A stretch of 64,000 nt of DNA. Origin: Pedobacter psychrotolerans (GTDB lineage Bacteria > Bacteroidota > Bacteroidia > Sphingobacteriales > Sphingobacteriaceae). Under the pieces are notes generated by a model that had not been told where the DNA came from, did no database searches, and saw only the letters and a program-made list of their open reading frames with translations. The stretch lies in the NCBI RefSeq assembly GCF_004340665.1, contig NZ_SLWO01000002.1, positions 787,254-851,253 on the forward strand, written 5' to 3'. Both the position numbers and the translations under genes were made by a program. Below are positions 49,013 to 58,251 of this stretch, in pieces (positions within the stretch are counted from its first letter, which is position 1; every line of letters starts with the position of its first letter).

Positions 49013-50890
49013 CTAGTAACCTGGATTTTGCTCAAGTAAATTATTTTTATTTATTTCATCGCGACTAAATGGTCTGAAATAAAGTTTATTGTCCCAACTG
49101 CGGTTTTCCTGTGCATTTTCAATAACCGGTGTATAAGTATAATCGTATACTGAAGCATCATAATGATAAGGAGCAGACATGGTTTTACCAGCTTTAAATT
49201 TTCCCGTAACTTTAATATAGGTAACTTTTCTGCCTAAGGTTTCTTCAGCAATTAACCAACGGCGGGCATCATGATAACGTTGTTCTTCATAAGCCATTTC
49301 AATGCGGCGCTCATGGCGGTAAGCTGTTCTTAAATCTGCCTGACTCGTTGCAGTTACAGCAGGCATGCCAGCTCTGAAACGGATTCTATTTAACCACATA
49401 GTAGCATTTGTTAACTCACCAAGCTCAATACTGGCTTCAATATAATTGAATACAGCTTCCGTGTATCTGAAAAATGGCCATGGAATGGTTTGAGGTGCCG
49501 ATGCATCTACAATATTAGGATCCGGATCGATGAATTTATGATAATAATAACCTGTCCAGCTTCCGTTCCAGTTTTCAATTGAACTTGCTCTGGTATCTAA
49601 ACCTTTAAAATCAGTAACACTGCCATTACTCAATAAATCATATACGCCGGTTTGAATCTGATTTGCAGGGTCTACATTACCTGATGCTTTATCACGTGGC
49701 TTCCAGCTTGCTCCATCATACAAGATAGTGGCATAAAAGCGTGGATCTCTGTTTTGATATGGGTTTGCTTTTTGCGCAGCATTATTCCAGCTGAATTTGC
49801 TTCCATCGCTCATTTCATAATCATCAACCAACAAACCAATAGGGGTATTACCAGCCCAGTTGTGGTAACCATTTGGTCCATTTTGCTGTGCATGCCTGTT
49901 ATTGCTTAGCGTAATAAAATACCGTCCAAAAATTAATTCAGAAGCTGCAGCTGCATCTATACCCGGTGCTTTACTACCACCGCCCATGGCAATACTTTTA
50001 AAATTTAACTGGCCATCAGTAGCCGGAGCAGAAAGTGTTAGTTTGTAGCCAGTACCCGCATCCAACACAGCTTTGGCAGCTGTTTGTGCCAGGCGGTAAC
50101 GCTCCGTTTGATTACCTGACGCATAAGATAGAAAATCTAATTTCTGCGCAGCTATTCCCGAAATTTTAGCACTAATTTTTGTGCGGTCATGAAGGTCGCT
50201 TGCAGCATAAATTAATACCCTCGATTTTAAAGCCAGCGCTGCTAAAGCATTTGTACGGCCTTTATCTAATGTTTTTCCAGTTAGTAATTTACTGGCTTCA
50301 TCACAATCTTTAACGATGAAGTTAACACACTCCTCATACGTATTACGTTTAACATTAAAGTCATCACTCAAACCATAGGTTTTTGTAATAATGGCTACTG
50401 AACCATAATAACGTAAAAGTTGCTGGTAAAAATAAGCCCTTAAAAAATAAGCTTCACCTAATAACTGATCTTTTAAACTTTGGCTGCTAAGGCCATTATC
50501 GCCGCCGCTAATTCTTTCAATGGTGGTATTGCAAGCCCTTATTCTATTATACATTTGTTTATAACCCCAGGTATCATCTACCCATCCTAATGTAGACGGG
50601 TTAATGGTTGCATTATTTACCAGATCGATGCCACGGGTAGGGTGTGTAAACAGCGCTTCATCTGATACCGATGCGAGCATTTGCTCAGAAAAGCCACCAT
50701 TACTTAAACCATTGTAAATATCATTAACAAAAGCCTGCGCAAGAGCCGGATCTTTCCAAACCAGATCGGCAGATATTTTATCTGGCGGAGTTACATCCAT
50801 AAAATCTTTTTTACAAGACATTGCAAAAAAGGTGATCAAAACTAATATATATAATGTTCTATGTTGAATTATTGCTTTCATATTTTTCAT
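49013..50890 (-). CDS. SusD/RagB-family outer-membrane lipoprotein
   Basis: A 625-residue surface lipoprotein that partners the SusC-type channel encoded 21 bp upstream. The signal and lipobox read ILVLITFFAMSCKKDFMD (Cys at about 26). SusD features include LADYIA-like helical TPR repeats (ALAQAFVNDIYNGL), LLGEAYFLRAYFYQQLLRYYG, a RagB-type late segment FNYIEASIELGELTNATMWLNRIRFRAG, and RRIEMAYEEQRYHDARRW. The ligand is unknown. No glycoside hydrolase or sensor lies next to the pair, so this may be an orphan uptake system. Confidence 0.92.
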   Translation of the reverse strand: MKNMKAIIQHRTLYILVLITFFAMSCKKDFMDVTPPDKISADLVWKDPALAQAFVNDIYNGLSNGGFSEQMLASVSDEALFTHPTRGIDLVNNATINPSTLGWVDDTWGYKQMYNRIRACNTTIERISGGDNGLSSQSLKDQLLGEAYFLRAYFYQQLLRYYGSVAIITKTYGLSDDFNVKRNTYEECVNFIVKDCDEASKLLTGKTLDKGRTNALAALALKSRVLIYAASDLHDRTKISAKISGIAAQKLDFLSYASGNQTERYRLAQTAAKAVLDAGTGYKLTLSAPATDGQLNFKSIAMGGGSKAPGIDAAAASELIFGRYFITLSNNRHAQQNGPNGYHNWAGNTPIGLLVDDYEMSDGSKFSWNNAAQKANPYQNRDPRFYATILYDGASWKPRDKASGNVDPANQIQTGVYDLLSNGSVTDFKGLDTRASSIENWNGSWTGYYYHKFIDPDPNIVDASAPQTIPWPFFRYTEAVFNYIEASIELGELTNATMWLNRIRFRAGMPAVTATSQADLRTAYRHERRIEMAYEEQRYHDARRWLIAEETLGRKVTYIKVTGKFKAGKTMSAPYHYDASVYDYTYTPVIENAQENRSWDNKLYFRPFSRDEINKNNLLEQNPGY

Positions 50891-50911
50891 AATTATTGAT
50901 AAACAGTATAG

Positions 50912-53900
50912 CTAAAAAGAGGCTTTAATACCCATATTAATTACCCTTGCCTGAGGATAATACTGTCCACTTGAGTTAGTTGATTCAGGATCCCAGACTT
51001 TAACCTTATCAAGGGTAAACAAGTTAAGTCCGTTTGCATACACCCTTACTGCATTTAGGCCTATTTTTTCTACCAACTTGTTTGGTAAAGTATAACCTAG
51101 TTCTACATTTTTAAGCCTGATGTAATTATTGCTTCTTAACCAATAGGTATTATTTAAGGCATTATTACTATCCGTATAATAGCTAGATCCTCTGTTTGAT
51201 AAGCGTGGATCTACTGAACTTGGGTTATCAATACTCCAACGGTTCTGGTATGACCATTCCAGGAAATTACCAATATCACCCGATTCTGTTACACCTACAA
51301 TTTGCATCCCACCAGTAGCTCCCTGAATAAGCATAGATAAGTCGAAACCCTTATACTGCAGGTTTAAATTAAAACCACCGGTAAACGTTGGCGTTCCGTT
51401 TTTATCTAAACGAATTTTGTCATCAGCATTAATTTTTCCATCGCCATTGATGTCTTTAAATTTCATATCGCCCGGACGCAGATTATTGGTTAATGCACTA
51501 TAATTTAATGTATTGGCACTAATTTCAGCCTGATCCCTAAATACGCCATCATAATCATACACCAGCCATGCATTGGTTACCCTACCCGTAGTGCGTTGCC
51601 ATTCCGGAGCACCTGGTGTTTCATCCCAAAAAATGATCTTGTTTTTGGCATAACCCCCGTTTACACTTACACCAAAATTTAAATCACCAACCTGATCATT
51701 ATAACTTAATTTAAATTCGAAACCTTTATTATTTACCTTTCCTAAATTAACCGGAGGCAATTGATCGGTGATCCCAGAACTTTCTGGAACGGAGCTACCA
51801 CGACTAATTAAAATGTTTGTTCTTTTGTTGTAGAAATAATCAAACTCCAGCGCCAATTTATTATCTAAGAAAGACGCATCTAAACCAATATTGCTGTTAT
51901 TCGCAACCTCCCATCCAAAATTTAGATTTGGAACTTTGCCTTCATAAATGGATTTGGTAACGGCATCATTTAAAATATAACTACCAAAGTTCATTAAACT
52001 TAAATACTGGTACTCTTGAAGTGCATCACCGAAATAAGCCTCGGCCCCCATTTGCCCATACGAAGCCCTTATTTTTAAGTTGTTAATGAAGCCAACATTA
52101 TTTTTGAAAAAATCTTCTTCTGATAAACGCCACCCCACTGATACACCCGGAAAGAAACCAAATCGTCTGTTGGTGGGAAAAATATAAGAACCATCAACAC
52201 GCCATAGAAATTCAGCAAGGTATTTTTCTTTATAGTTGTAACCCGCTCTTCCAAAATAACTCAAACGTGCCCTGTTGTATAAATTATTCGGATCGCCGGG
52301 ATTATTCCCCAATGACTGCTCCCTCTCATCACCACCCAATAACTGCTCAATAGCTGATGAAAGGAAATATCTCCTGAAGGCTGTAAAACCATCATTCGCA
52401 ACTTGTTCTCTCGTTGTACCTGCCATTAAACCAATGGTATGCTCTCCTATTTTCTTATCATAGTTAATCATTCCGGTTAAGTTCGTAGCCAGCTGCCCAC
52501 CTGCAGTTTCCCTAAGTCTCGGGTCAGTATACTGAGAACGAACCGATCCGGTTAAAACAGGTGTTACCCCATCAGCCTCAAATGTTTTCTTGTCCCAATC
52601 GTAAAGCGTCCATGGTAATTGCCAGTTTTTCTGCCGTCCTGAGTATTTATCAATGGCAGCAGTTCCGCTTACTTTTAAACCTTCTACTCCAGGTATTTTG
52701 ATTTCTATCTTACCCGTAGTTTGAAAATAATCCCTAACATCTTTGTTGTAACCTGTTAAATCTGTAGTAGACACCACCGGATTATAACCATACTCAATAT
52801 CTCTGCCAGGCAAGCCATTAGGCCATACAGCAATTTCAGTTGGCCTTCCACGCATTAAAAACCTAAAGATATCTCCAGCACCAACCGTTGGGTAGTTCCG
52901 GTTTTCCTCTCTTGCGGTTACACCTAACGTGGTGGTGATGTATTTACTTAATTTTGCTTCAAGATTAAAACGCATATCATATTGCTTATAACCTGTGGCA
53001 GAATTTTTATAGTAGCCATCCTGATTAAGATAGCCTAAGGAAACGAGGTATTTAACATTTTCACTTCCTCCGTTAATCTGAACATTATGCCGTTGCTGGG
53101 GAGACCACTTCTGAAAAGTGGTATCAAACCAATCCGTATTAGGGTAACGTAAAGGGTCTGAACCATCACCAAATTTTCGAATTTCATCAGGCTTGTAAGT
53201 TGCATTGATGGTCTTCCCTGAAGTAGATTGATAGGTACCGGTTGATTTAAAACTGTTCCAGGCAGCTGACCACTCATTGGGATTAAGATCCGAGCCAAAA
53301 ATATTAAGCTCATTTAGTATTTCGGCATATTGTGTAGAATTGGCCATTTTTGGGATTCTAGTTGGCTGTTGCAAGCCATAGCTGAAATCATAAGAAAACT
53401 GTGGCTTCCCTGATTTCCCCAGCCGTGTAGTGATCAGAATTACCCCATTCGCAGCCTGTGAGCCATAAATAGCAGCAGATGCATCCTTCAAAACAGATAC
53501 GCTTTCAATATCATTTGGGTTGATCCGCTCAATTCCACCGGCACGGTTAGGAATCCCATCAATGACGATAAGGGCATTGTTATTTCCTAAGGAATTAATA
53601 CCCCGGATACGGATGGTAGAGCCGTCATAACCTGGTTCACCACTGCCTTGTAAAGCAGTTACGCCTGGTAAACGCCCGGCCAATGAATTGGATAAGTTTA
53701 CAGATGAAGATTTGGCTAGCTCCGTACCTTTTACTGATGCCACCGCTCCAGAAACAACGGCTTTCTTTTGTGTTCCGTATCCTACCACAATCACCTCTGA
53801 TAAGTTTTGATTGTTTTCTAATAAACGAACAGTAATACTGGTTTGATTTTTAACCTGTACCTCCTGATCCGTGTAACCTACATAACTAAAGATTAATGTG

Positions 53901-54181
53901 GCATCCTCAGGAACCTTGATACTAAATTTACCGGCACCGTCTGTTACCGTAGCTGCTGTTCCGCCTTTTAGTTTAACACTTACACCAGGAATAGGCCCTT
54001 TGGCATCATTAACCTGCCCTTTTACAACAATATCCTGAAGTAAAGGATTAAAAAGGTAGAGACGTTTCTTCTCGGGTAAAGTTTCAGAAGAAAAAGTCAT
54101 AAATGGTAAAAAAACGAAAGAGCTACCATACGCAAGAAACATGCTTTTTCTGGCAAAATTCTTCCATAGATTTTTTTTCAT
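50912..54181 (-). CDS. SusC/RagA-family TonB-linked outer-membrane channel
   Basis: A 1089-residue receptor. The N-terminus is long (MKKNLWKNFARKSMFLAYGS), a possible unusual signal region with a hydrophobic stretch near 15-30. A carboxypeptidase-like domain follows (VVKGQVNDAKGPIPGVSVKL, about 52-130), then the SusC signature VVGYGTQKKAVVSGAV and plug motifs (GVTALQGSGEPGYDGSTIRI, VSVLKDASAAIYGSQAANGV), and a long barrel ending RVINMGIKASF. It imports a ligand bound by the SusD partner, driven by TonB. It heads the operon; no regulator of the ECF or hybrid type is next to it. Confidence 0.92.
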   Translation of the reverse strand: MKKNLWKNFARKSMFLAYGSSFVFLPFMTFSSETLPEKKRLYLFNPLLQDIVVKGQVNDAKGPIPGVSVKLKGGTAATVTDGAGKFSIKVPEDATLIFSYVGYTDQEVQVKNQTSITVRLLENNQNLSEVIVVGYGTQKKAVVSGAVASVKGTELAKSSSVNLSNSLAGRLPGVTALQGSGEPGYDGSTIRIRGINSLGNNNALIVIDGIPNRAGGIERINPNDIESVSVLKDASAAIYGSQAANGVILITTRLGKSGKPQFSYDFSYGLQQPTRIPKMANSTQYAEILNELNIFGSDLNPNEWSAAWNSFKSTGTYQSTSGKTINATYKPDEIRKFGDGSDPLRYPNTDWFDTTFQKWSPQQRHNVQINGGSENVKYLVSLGYLNQDGYYKNSATGYKQYDMRFNLEAKLSKYITTTLGVTAREENRNYPTVGAGDIFRFLMRGRPTEIAVWPNGLPGRDIEYGYNPVVSTTDLTGYNKDVRDYFQTTGKIEIKIPGVEGLKVSGTAAIDKYSGRQKNWQLPWTLYDWDKKTFEADGVTPVLTGSVRSQYTDPRLRETAGGQLATNLTGMINYDKKIGEHTIGLMAGTTREQVANDGFTAFRRYFLSSAIEQLLGGDEREQSLGNNPGDPNNLYNRARLSYFGRAGYNYKEKYLAEFLWRVDGSYIFPTNRRFGFFPGVSVGWRLSEEDFFKNNVGFINNLKIRASYGQMGAEAYFGDALQEYQYLSLMNFGSYILNDAVTKSIYEGKVPNLNFGWEVANNSNIGLDASFLDNKLALEFDYFYNKRTNILISRGSSVPESSGITDQLPPVNLGKVNNKGFEFKLSYNDQVGDLNFGVSVNGGYAKNKIIFWDETPGAPEWQRTTGRVTNAWLVYDYDGVFRDQAEISANTLNYSALTNNLRPGDMKFKDINGDGKINADDKIRLDKNGTPTFTGGFNLNLQYKGFDLSMLIQGATGGMQIVGVTESGDIGNFLEWSYQNRWSIDNPSSVDPRLSNRGSSYYTDSNNALNNTYWLRSNNYIRLKNVELGYTLPNKLVEKIGLNAVRVYANGLNLFTLDKVKVWDPESTNSSGQYYPQARVINMGIKASF

Positions 54182-54610
54182 GGGATTTGATTTATTTGGT
54201 TAGGGATTAGTTATAATGCAATCTATTATGAATGACTTGTTATTGAGCAATTGCTATTTATGACTAACTGATGTAATTACTTACATCACACTACCAAAAA
54301 AAGAAGGCTCCTATTGAATTACTTCAATAATCATTCAACCATATGATTTATTTGTAGACAACTTTACGCTGTATTTAGGTAGGAAAAATGATCAATACGG
54401 TAGTATTCACATCCAATTACCGACTAATAGTTCATATTTGGTTTAAGGCAAGATAAACATATTATATAGGAAACTGGAAAGGAAAACGTAACTATTTTAT
54501 TAAAAAATAAGAAAGGAAAATTATTGATAAAAAACCATCAAACTAATCATACACAGACACTTATTTCTGTTTAAACCGCATTAAAGACCTAAATAGTTCG
54601 TGGTAATTTA
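54182..54610. other. Upstream region of the SusC/SusD operon
   Basis: 429 bp without a gene between recG (its end) and susC (its start). It contains an imperfect dyad around ATTGAATTACTTCAAT (about 54313-54328) and AT-rich text; it probably contains the susCD promoter, but no clean consensus was found. Confidence 0.45.
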
Positions 54611-56716
54611 TTAACTAATCTTATCAAAGGAAATGCCCCGCTCTAACTTTTGAAGATGAGTTTTCAGCATAGCATTTTCCGGCTTTTCTAATTTTGGATC
54701 AGCTTCAAAAAGTTCGATGACGGTATTTCTGGCTTCAGCTAAAATAGCCTGATCTGTTGCCAAATCTGCTAGTTTTAAATCAAGTACCCCGCTCTGCTGC
54801 GTTCCCGTAATATCACCAGGTCCGCGAAGTTGTAAATCAATTTCTGAAATTTCGAAACCGTTATTGGTTCTTACCATGGTTTCTAACCGAACCTTACCTT
54901 CCTTGCTTAATTTGTTTCCACTCATTAAAATACAGAAAGATTGTTCTGCTCCACGACCTACACGACCACGTAACTGATGCAGTTGAGAAAGTCCGAAGCG
55001 CTCTGCATTTTCAATAACCATTACTGAAGCATTGGGAACATTCACCCCAACTTCAATAACTGTTGTAGCAACCATGATCTGGCTTTTACCATCGATAAAT
55101 TGCTGCATCTCAAATTGCTTGTCGGCATTAGGCATTTGCCCATGCACAATGCTGATCTGATAATCTGGCCGAGGAAACTGATAACTGAGCTGTTCCACTC
55201 CAGCCTCAAGATGTAATAAATCAAGCTTCTCACTTTCTTTAATCAGCGGATAAACAATATAAACCTGGCGGCCTTTTGCAATTTCCTGCTTCATAAAGCC
55301 AAACATGCGTAGCCGTTGCCCTTCAAAAAGGTGACGTGTTTCAATGGGCTTTCTTCCTGCAGGAAGTTCATCAATCACAGAAACATCCAGATCTCCATAT
55401 AATGTCATGGCCAACGTACGTGGTATGGGTGTAGCAGTCATCACTAAAATATGTGGTGGAATAATATTTTTTCGCCACAGCTTGGCCCGTTGCTCCACCC
55501 CAAAACGATGCTGCTCATCTATGACCACCAAGCCTAAATTATTAAATTTAACCTTATCCTCAATTAAAGCATGCGTACCAATTAAGATATCGATTTCGCC
55601 ATTTTCTAATTGCTCATGTAAAATAATCCGCTCTTTCTTTTTTGTATTTCCGGTGAGGATAGCAACTCTAACTAAATCATCCGTAACCAATTCGGTTATA
55701 GATGCATAATGTTGGCGGGCCAAAATTTCTGTTGGTGCCATCATACACGCTTGATAACCATTATCATTTGCCAGGAGCATACTCATTAATGCAACTGCAG
55801 TTTTTCCACTGCCCACATCGCCTTGAACCAACCGGTTCATTTGAACAGCTCTTTGCGTATCTATTCGAATTTCTTTAATTACTCTTTTTTGAGCATTGGT
55901 AAGTTCGAATGGAAGAAACTCCTTGTAAAACCGGTTTACCTTTTCTCCCACTTTTTCGAAACTGGCACCTTTAAATTTCAACTGGCGAAGTTGCTTATTG
56001 TGCAATAACTGAAGCTGAATAAAAAACAATTCTTCAAATTTCAGCCTTCTTTCCGCATCATTTAATTCCTGCTGATTTTTAGGAAAATGAATATTCAGCA
56101 ATGCCCTTCTTTTATCAGTTAGTTGATATTTATCGATAATATAGGCTGGTAAGTTTTCTTGAACCTGTGGAATCACCTGATCCAGTAATCCGGCAATAAG
56201 TCTTTGGATGCCTTTAGAATCAAGTGTAAATTTTTTAAGCTTCTCTGTAGAATGATAAACGGGTTGTAAAGTCAGATTACCCCTACCAACAGTTTTATGT
56301 TGATACAGTTCCATTTCAGGATGCGAAATGCTGAATGTTCCATTAAAGAGTGTTGGCTTGCCAAAGGCTACATAAGCTGTCCCTACAACGATGTTCTCAT
56401 CTACCCATTTTAAACTCTGAAACCAAACCAGTTCCATGATTCCGGTTTCGTCTTTAAAAGCCGCCACAATCCGTTTGGTTCGTTTATCGCCAATTACCTT
56501 TTTATTAATCACCCGTCCAATAATTTGAATATAGGAGGAATCAGGATTAATCTGGTTGATTTTAAAGTACTTTGTACGGTCAATATAGCGAAAGGGATAG
56601 TGCGACAGCATATCCTGAAAAGTAAACAGACCAAGGTCTTTTTTCAAAACATCTGCCCGACTCGGCCCTACGCCTTTTATAAACTCAATAGGTGTATTTA
56701 AGATCGGATTCGACAA
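54611..56716 (-). CDS. recG: ATP-dependent DNA helicase RecG
   Basis: A 701-residue helicase for branched DNA (replication fork reversal, Holliday junctions). The N-terminal wedge/OB region (about 1-200) begins SNPILNTPIEFIKGVGPSRA with the helix-hairpin-helix-like GVGPSRADVL. The helicase has Walker A GDVGSGKTAVAL, the APTEILARQHY motif, DEQH box (VVIDEQHRFGVEQR), MTATPIPRTLAMTLYGDLD and the C-terminal RGRVGRG (motif VI) and LQLRGPGDITGTQQSG. Length and motifs are normal. It is followed 4 bp upstream in the reading direction by the EamA transporter gene, so they may be cotranscribed. Confidence 0.95.
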   Translation of the reverse strand: MSNPILNTPIEFIKGVGPSRADVLKKDLGLFTFQDMLSHYPFRYIDRTKYFKINQINPDSSYIQIIGRVINKKVIGDKRTKRIVAAFKDETGIMELVWFQSLKWVDENIVVGTAYVAFGKPTLFNGTFSISHPEMELYQHKTVGRGNLTLQPVYHSTEKLKKFTLDSKGIQRLIAGLLDQVIPQVQENLPAYIIDKYQLTDKRRALLNIHFPKNQQELNDAERRLKFEELFFIQLQLLHNKQLRQLKFKGASFEKVGEKVNRFYKEFLPFELTNAQKRVIKEIRIDTQRAVQMNRLVQGDVGSGKTAVALMSMLLANDNGYQACMMAPTEILARQHYASITELVTDDLVRVAILTGNTKKKERIILHEQLENGEIDILIGTHALIEDKVKFNNLGLVVIDEQHRFGVEQRAKLWRKNIIPPHILVMTATPIPRTLAMTLYGDLDVSVIDELPAGRKPIETRHLFEGQRLRMFGFMKQEIAKGRQVYIVYPLIKESEKLDLLHLEAGVEQLSYQFPRPDYQISIVHGQMPNADKQFEMQQFIDGKSQIMVATTVIEVGVNVPNASVMVIENAERFGLSQLHQLRGRVGRGAEQSFCILMSGNKLSKEGKVRLETMVRTNNGFEISEIDLQLRGPGDITGTQQSGVLDLKLADLATDQAILAEARNTVIELFEADPKLEKPENAMLKTHLQKLERGISFDKIS

Positions 56717-56719
56717 AAC

Positions 56720-57622
56720 TTATACTTTTTTAGCCATCATGCCTTTTAACAAATGTGCATTAAAAATAACAATCGACAAAAGTAAAAGCAAATATGCGAA
56801 AAGCTGATGGACATCAATATTCTCCTTGAAATAGAAAAATGCCACAGCAAACGCAACGATGGGATTGAGATAAATTAAAATACCCAAGGCTGATGAGGGC
56901 ATACCTACCAGTGCATAGGCATTTAAAAAAAGCGGAATAATGGTAAAAACTATCGAAATAAGGAAAATATGTAACCAAAAGGATGTTACTACCGGAAATG
57001 GCTGCGAACTGATTAGATATACTGGTAAAATGATCACACCAGATAAAATCAGCTGAATCCCTAATAAGTTAAATTTATCTACATCCTTAATGACCTTCAG
57101 TAAGATAATATATACCGCATAAAATGAAGCGATCAATATTGCCCACAAAACTTCATATAAAGAACCTGTTGCCAGCAAAATGATGCTGATTAATGCGATA
57201 GCAAGTGCTATGATTTTAATTTTTGTAAGCTGTTCTTTTAGCAGGACAAAACCGCAAAGCGCTGTAATAAGCGGACAAACCATATAAGCAAATGCCGCAG
57301 CTTTCAAACTCACGCTATTTACCGCATAGATATAAGTAAACCAATTTCCCGTAATTAAAAATGCAGATAGAATGGTTAAGAGTAAAAGTTTAGTTTTCTT
57401 TCCAGAAGGTAGCGCTTTGAAATGCACATAATCTTTTTGCAGGTTCTCTTTTCTAAACAGCAATATACTCGCCCATACCACAATGATGGAAGCAAATATT
57501 CTATAGTATAAGATTTCTTGCGGAGGGAACCCTTTAAGGTCTCGAAGAGGGATAGACATTGTTCCCCATATGATATAGGGAACAATACCAGCTATAAAAA
57601 ATTTGCTTTTGCTTTTTTCCAA
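56720..57622 (-). CDS. EamA/RarD-type transporter
   Basis: A 300-residue inner-membrane protein with about ten helices and two EamA halves. It begins EKSKSKFFIAGIVPYIIWGT and has SVSLKAAAFAYMVCPLITALCGFVLLKEQ at the end of the first half and GMPSSALGILIYLNPIVAFAVAFFYFKENI in the second. Relatives export amino acids or drugs (RarD group); the substrate is unknown. The start is a TTG (57622) immediately after the ridA stop codon; the next in-frame ATG (codon 22) would cut the first helix, so TTG is the likely start and translation is probably coupled to ridA. Confidence 0.87.
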   Translation of the reverse strand: MEKSKSKFFIAGIVPYIIWGTMSIPLRDLKGFPPQEILYYRIFASIIVVWASILLFRKENLQKDYVHFKALPSGKKTKLLLLTILSAFLITGNWFTYIYAVNSVSLKAAAFAYMVCPLITALCGFVLLKEQLTKIKIIALAIALISIILLATGSLYEVLWAILIASFYAVYIILLKVIKDVDKFNLLGIQLILSGVIILPVYLISSQPFPVVTSFWLHIFLISIVFTIIPLFLNAYALVGMPSSALGILIYLNPIVAFAVAFFYFKENIDVHQLFAYLLLLLSIVIFNAHLLKGMMAKKV

Positions 57623-58003
57623 TTATTCTATGATGGCAATGACTGAGATTTCTACGTTAACATTTTTAGGCAATACCGATACTTGTACCGTTTCACGAGC
57701 AGGGAAATCTACCGTAAAATATTGGCCATAAATTTCATTAACCTGTGCAAAAGTACCCATATCACTTAAGAATATGGTTGATTTAACCACATGATCAAAG
57801 GTTAAACCTGCTTCTAATAAAACTGCTTTAAGATTCCGCATCACCTGATGGGTTTCATCGTCAATATTACCAATATTCAATTCACCGTTTTCAGGATTAA
57901 TGGCTACCTGGCCAGAAACAAAGAGAAAGTTTCCTGCTTTTACGGCTTGGCTATATGGCCCAATTGGGGCAGGCGCATTGGTTGTTGTAATAATTTGTTT
58001 CAT
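57623..58003 (-). CDS. ridA: RidA-family enamine/imine deaminase
   Basis: A 126-residue cytoplasmic protein that hydrolyses reactive 2-aminoacrylate-type enamines. It begins MKQIITTTNAPAPIGPYSQA (the IGPYSQ motif) and has VSGQVAINPENGEL, HQVMRNLKAVLLEAGL, FPARETVQVSVLPKNVNVEI (catalytic Arg in PARE) and a terminal EISVIAIIE. Length is typical. It is followed without a gap by the EamA gene (stop TAA then TTG). Confidence 0.94.
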   Translation of the reverse strand: MKQIITTTNAPAPIGPYSQAVKAGNFLFVSGQVAINPENGELNIGNIDDETHQVMRNLKAVLLEAGLTFDHVVKSTIFLSDMGTFAQVNEIYGQYFTVDFPARETVQVSVLPKNVNVEISVIAIIE

Positions 58004-58015
58004 AAGAATTGTTTT

Positions 58016-58153
58016 TTATTTAGCAAGCCACTGGATGAGCTTGTAGATGATACCTGCAAGAAAGATGATGATTGCCAATGCATTAATAAAATGCATAATC
58101 CTAATATTGATATTATCAGGTCGGTTTGGATCTTTTTTACGGAAGAAGTACAT
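58016..58153 (-). CDS. DUF6728-like small membrane protein
   Basis: A 45-residue protein, too short for usual gene calling, on the minus strand between ridA and the OmpA gene. It begins MYFFRKKDPNRPDNINIRIM, followed by one hydrophobic helix (NALAIIIFLAGIIYKLIQ) and the end WLAK. The YFFRKKDPNRPxNxNIRxMH opening and single helix fit the DUF6728 family of tiny Bacteroidota membrane proteins. It stops 12 bp before ridA begins, so the two are probably cotranscribed. Function is unknown. Confidence 0.75.
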   Translation of the reverse strand: MYFFRKKDPNRPDNINIRIMHFINALAIIIFLAGIIYKLIQWLAK

Positions 58154-58199
58154 GGCACAAACTTAATTAAAAAGCCTAAGATCAAAAACTAATAGGCAC

Positions 58200-58233
58200 A
58201 AAAAAAGTCCCGATTTGCATCGGGACTTTTTTT
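58200..58233 (-). terminator. Terminator between OmpA gene and the DUF6728/ridA group
   Basis: A 15-bp perfect stem (A-run plus GTCCCGAT, 58200-58214; complement 58219-58233) with a 4-nt loop. It is probably the terminator of the OmpA gene; the T-runs on both strands allow action in both directions. Confidence 0.9.
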
Positions 58234-58251
58234 AAACTTTATATTGAAATA

